A stretch of DNA of 64,000 bases, taken from an uncultured Eubacteriales bacterium. Its GTDB lineage: Bacteria > Bacillota > Clostridia > Oscillospirales > CAG-272. Position 1 is the first letter of the stretch, and the number at the start of each line of letters is the position of its first letter. The translations under genes and the position numbers were made by a program. Positions 61,984 through 64,000 of the stretch are shown here, one piece after another. A model generated the notes under the pieces. It saw only the letters and a list, made by a program, of their open reading frames with translations, did not search any database and was not told the DNA's origin. The stretch covers positions 62,001 through 126,000 of the forward strand of contig CAKROZ010000001.1 of the NCBI GenBank assembly GCA_934373635.1, written 5' to 3'.

Positions 61984-64000
61984 ATGCTATCGAATTTTCG
62001 CATCGAATTTTCCCGCCCGTGGTTTCTTCTCCTTCTGATCCCCGCATTGTTTGTGACCCTCTTCCCCTATTTTCGCCTGTCGAAGAAATTCCGCAGGAAT
62101 CGCAACCGCGTGATCTCCACCGTGACGCACGCGATCGCCATGACCCTTTGCATCACCCTGATCGCGGGCATCACCTTCTCCTACGATCTGCCGAACCGTG
62201 AAAACGAGCTTCTCGTCCTCATCGACCTCTCCGACAGCGGAGAAGAGAAGGAAGAGAAGAGAAACGATTTTCTCCAGTCGGTGGTAAACGCCTGCGACAG
62301 AAATACGAGAATCGGCATTGTCTCCTTCGGCGCCGATGCGGTATATGCGGCACCTCTTTCTTACGATTCGCGCGAGGTGTATCGTCAGTACCTTTCGGCA
62401 AAACGTCCCGACGCAAGTGCAACGGACATTGCGGGCGCCATCTCCTTCGCCGCGGAGCAGTTTGAACATCCGAAGTCGGCGAAGATCCTTCTTCTCTCCG
62501 ACGGCATCGAGACGGACGGCACCGCGCTTTCCGCCGTAAAGCTCGCCGCCGCAAAGGGAATCAAGATCGACGTCGCGGCATTCCCCGAGGAAGAACACCG
62601 CGAAATGCAAATCATAGGTGTCAAAATGCCGGAGGATAAGGTCGTTGTCGGACAGGAGATCAAGATCACTCTCACCGTCACGACGAACCTCACCGAGGAG
62701 ACCGAGCTTCAGGTTTCGGTCAGTGATAAGGGCTACGCGAGCGGCTCGACCCGCGTTCGTCTGAAGGGCGGAACCGAAACCTTTGAGGTGCCGCACGTCT
62801 TTCAGTCGGCGGGAATGCACGACATGATGTTTTCACTCGACCCCGTCGGGGATGTCGATACCGTCTCGGAAAACAATCTCTATCATTCTTATTTTAACAT
62901 TCCCGTGTTTGAAAACGTTCTGATTCTCGAGAATATTCCGGGGGAGGCAGACAGCCTCGCCACCCTGCTCGGAGAGGATCGCTCAAACGTCACGGTCGTG
63001 AACATTCACACCGAATCCGATCGTGTCCCGAAAAGTGCAAAGGAGCTCTCGGCATACGAGGAGGTCGTTCTCGTCAATATGGCAAACTCCGACCTGAAGG
63101 GCACCGACATGCCGGAGAATTTCGTGGAGGCACTCTACGATTACGTTTATCATCTCGGCGGCGGACTGTTTACCGTCGGAGGGAAAAATGACCTCGGGCC
63201 CGACGGTCTGACCGAGGTGCCCCACGCCTACAATCGGGAGGATATGGCGGATACCCTCTTTTCGCAGATGCTTCCCGTGCAGGTGATTGATTACACGCCC
63301 CCCACCGCCGTGATGGTGGTTATCGACGCTTCGGGCTCCATGAGCTTGGGAAAATACGAGGCGGCACTCAGCGTGGCGCGTGAGATTGCCACTGCTCTGA
63401 CGACACGTGATTATTGCGGTGTCATGACCTTCAGCACGACCTCCGAGGAGGCAATCGAGGTTATCCCTGTCGCTCAGCGCGACAGACTCTATTATACCAT
63501 CGATCACCTGAAGCAGAGCGGTGACGGTGGCGGCGGCACTGTTTTTTCGGGTGCCATCGACCGCGCGGGCAGGACCCTTTCTACCCTCCCCGTCGAGCGC
63601 AGACACATCGTTTTGATTACGGACGGCAACCCCTCCGACCACCTCGACGAGGAATCGCGGGACGACCCGAATTCCTTCGGCAGATACATCGATTATAACT
63701 ACAATATCGCAAATGTCACGATGTCCGTCTTCACGGTCGCCATGGCGGGTGACCGCGAGATGATGCGAAAGACGGCGGAGCGTGCCCACGGCAACTATTA
63801 CGACATTCCCGAAAGCGCGTTCGATACGCTTCCCACCCTCGCAAGACAGGATCTCGCCTCGGCGCAGATCGCCGAGCTTGCCGACGGGCTGAAATTCTCC
63901 CCGAAGATCAAGGATCAGTCCTCGATCTTCGTCGGCATCGATTCCACGATGAAGATCCCCACCCTCTCGGGCTACTACGGCACGAAGGCGCGGGAGGGCG
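61984..64000 (+). CDS. Membrane protein with two VWA domains (runs off the window)
   Basis: At least 672 residues, no stop before the window end. AAGGAGAGAG precedes ATG 61984. Two helices (about 12-30 and 42-62) lead to VWA domain 1 (LLVLIDLSDSG, about 78-88, DxSDS site; later LLLSDGIETDG). A beta-rich part and a GATase1-like segment (VLILENIPGEADSL to LGGGLFTVGG, about 312-405) come next. VWA domain 2 starts AVMVVIDASGSMSLG (about 443-457) with HIVLITDGNPSD. It is the last visible member of the MoxR operon and its tandem VWA layout suggests two MoxR- or ligand-binding sites. Confidence 0.88.
   Translation, partial: MLSNFRIEFSRPWFLLLLIPALFVTLFPYFRLSKKFRRNRNRVISTVTHAIAMTLCITLIAGITFSYDLPNRENELLVLIDLSDSGEEKEEKRNDFLQSVVNACDRNTRIGIVSFGADAVYAAPLSYDSREVYRQYLSAKRPDASATDIAGAISFAAEQFEHPKSAKILLLSDGIETDGTALSAVKLAAAKGIKIDVAAFPEEEHREMQIIGVKMPEDKVVVGQEIKITLTVTTNLTEETELQVSVSDKGYASGSTRVRLKGGTETFEVPHVFQSAGMHDMMFSLDPVGDVDTVSENNLYHSYFNIPVFENVLILENIPGEADSLATLLGEDRSNVTVVNIHTESDRVPKSAKELSAYEEVVLVNMANSDLKGTDMPENFVEALYDYVYHLGGGLFTVGGKNDLGPDGLTEVPHAYNREDMADTLFSQMLPVQVIDYTPPTAVMVVIDASGSMSLGKYEAALSVAREIATALTTRDYCGVMTFSTTSEEAIEVIPVAQRDRLYYTIDHLKQSGDGGGGTVFSGAIDRAGRTLSTLPVERRHIVLITDGNPSDHLDEESRDDPNSFGRYIDYNYNIANVTMSVFTVAMAGDREMMRKTAERAHGNYYDIPESAFDTLPTLARQDLASAQIAELADGLKFSPKIKDQSSIFVGIDSTMKIPTLSGYYGTKAREG

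Overview
The window looks like chromosome of an anaerobic, spore-forming Clostridia-class Firmicute, probably an uncultured gut lineage related to Oscillospirales or Christensenellales. The evidence is pyruvate:ferredoxin oxidoreductase, a class III ribonucleotide reductase, FeoAB, a PerR-like regulator with rubrerythrin, both dipicolinate synthase subunits, strong TTGACA-17-TATAAT promoters, AGGAGG-type ribosome binding sites and many short hairpin-plus-T terminators. The taxon is inferred from gene content only. Most of the window is GC-rich housekeeping sequence. AT-richer patches (about 1-600, 10,080-11,300, 36,840-37,900 and 46,700-49,160) hold orphan or broken genes.

Layout. 1-5.7 kb: the end of a leucine-rich-repeat protein, a GT2 glycosyltransferase, a MntP manganese exporter, a VTT/TVP38 membrane protein, a small tail-anchored protein and a WecA/TagO-like sugar-phosphate transferase. 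5.9-11.3 kb: PFOR, then an AT-rich patch with an XRE regulator and two orphan genes. 11.4-15.7 kb: U32 protein, then the overlapping maf-nth-Toprim genes. 15.9-24 kb: a MacB-like ABC transporter, feoA-feoB, and nrdD behind two candidate NrdR boxes. 24-31.4 kb: dihydrouridine synthase, RluA-type pseudouridine synthase, a three-gene glycerol-3-phosphate oxidation cluster (GlpA-like, FAD/NAD oxidoreductase, DUF1667) and a Sel1-repeat protein. 31.6-36.8 kb: dipicolinate synthase genes, a MurQ-like protein lacking its central SIS domain, a MarR regulator with twin operators, an acyl-CoA synthetase and a DUF6512-like membrane protein. 37-46.7 kb: an HNH nuclease beside tRNA-Val, an M16 peptidase, SPFH plus ribbon-helix-helix genes, perR-rubrerythrin, a CrtO-like/lipid kinase pair and a one-domain GMP synthase. 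46.7-49.2 kb: a decay zone with a doubly frameshifted lipoprotein, a P-type ATPase remnant and a candidate small RNA. 49.2-64 kb: a 2505-residue lipoprotein with InlB-like and BspA-like repeats, then a membrane protein-MoxR-DUF58-VWA-VWA operon that runs off the end.

Regulation is unusually readable. Paired operators overlap the nrdD, MarR and perR promoters, and a single palindrome overlaps the SPFH promoter. Five same-orientation arrays of a 7-bp repeat, GAATTAW, occupy intergenic space and supply the C-terminal codons of two proteins. No complete new defence, CRISPR or phage system was seen. The least explained items are the GAATTAW arrays, the SIS-less MurQ protein, the twin-homopolymer frameshifted lipoprotein, the candidate small RNA ahead of the giant lipoprotein, and the first gene of the MoxR operon.
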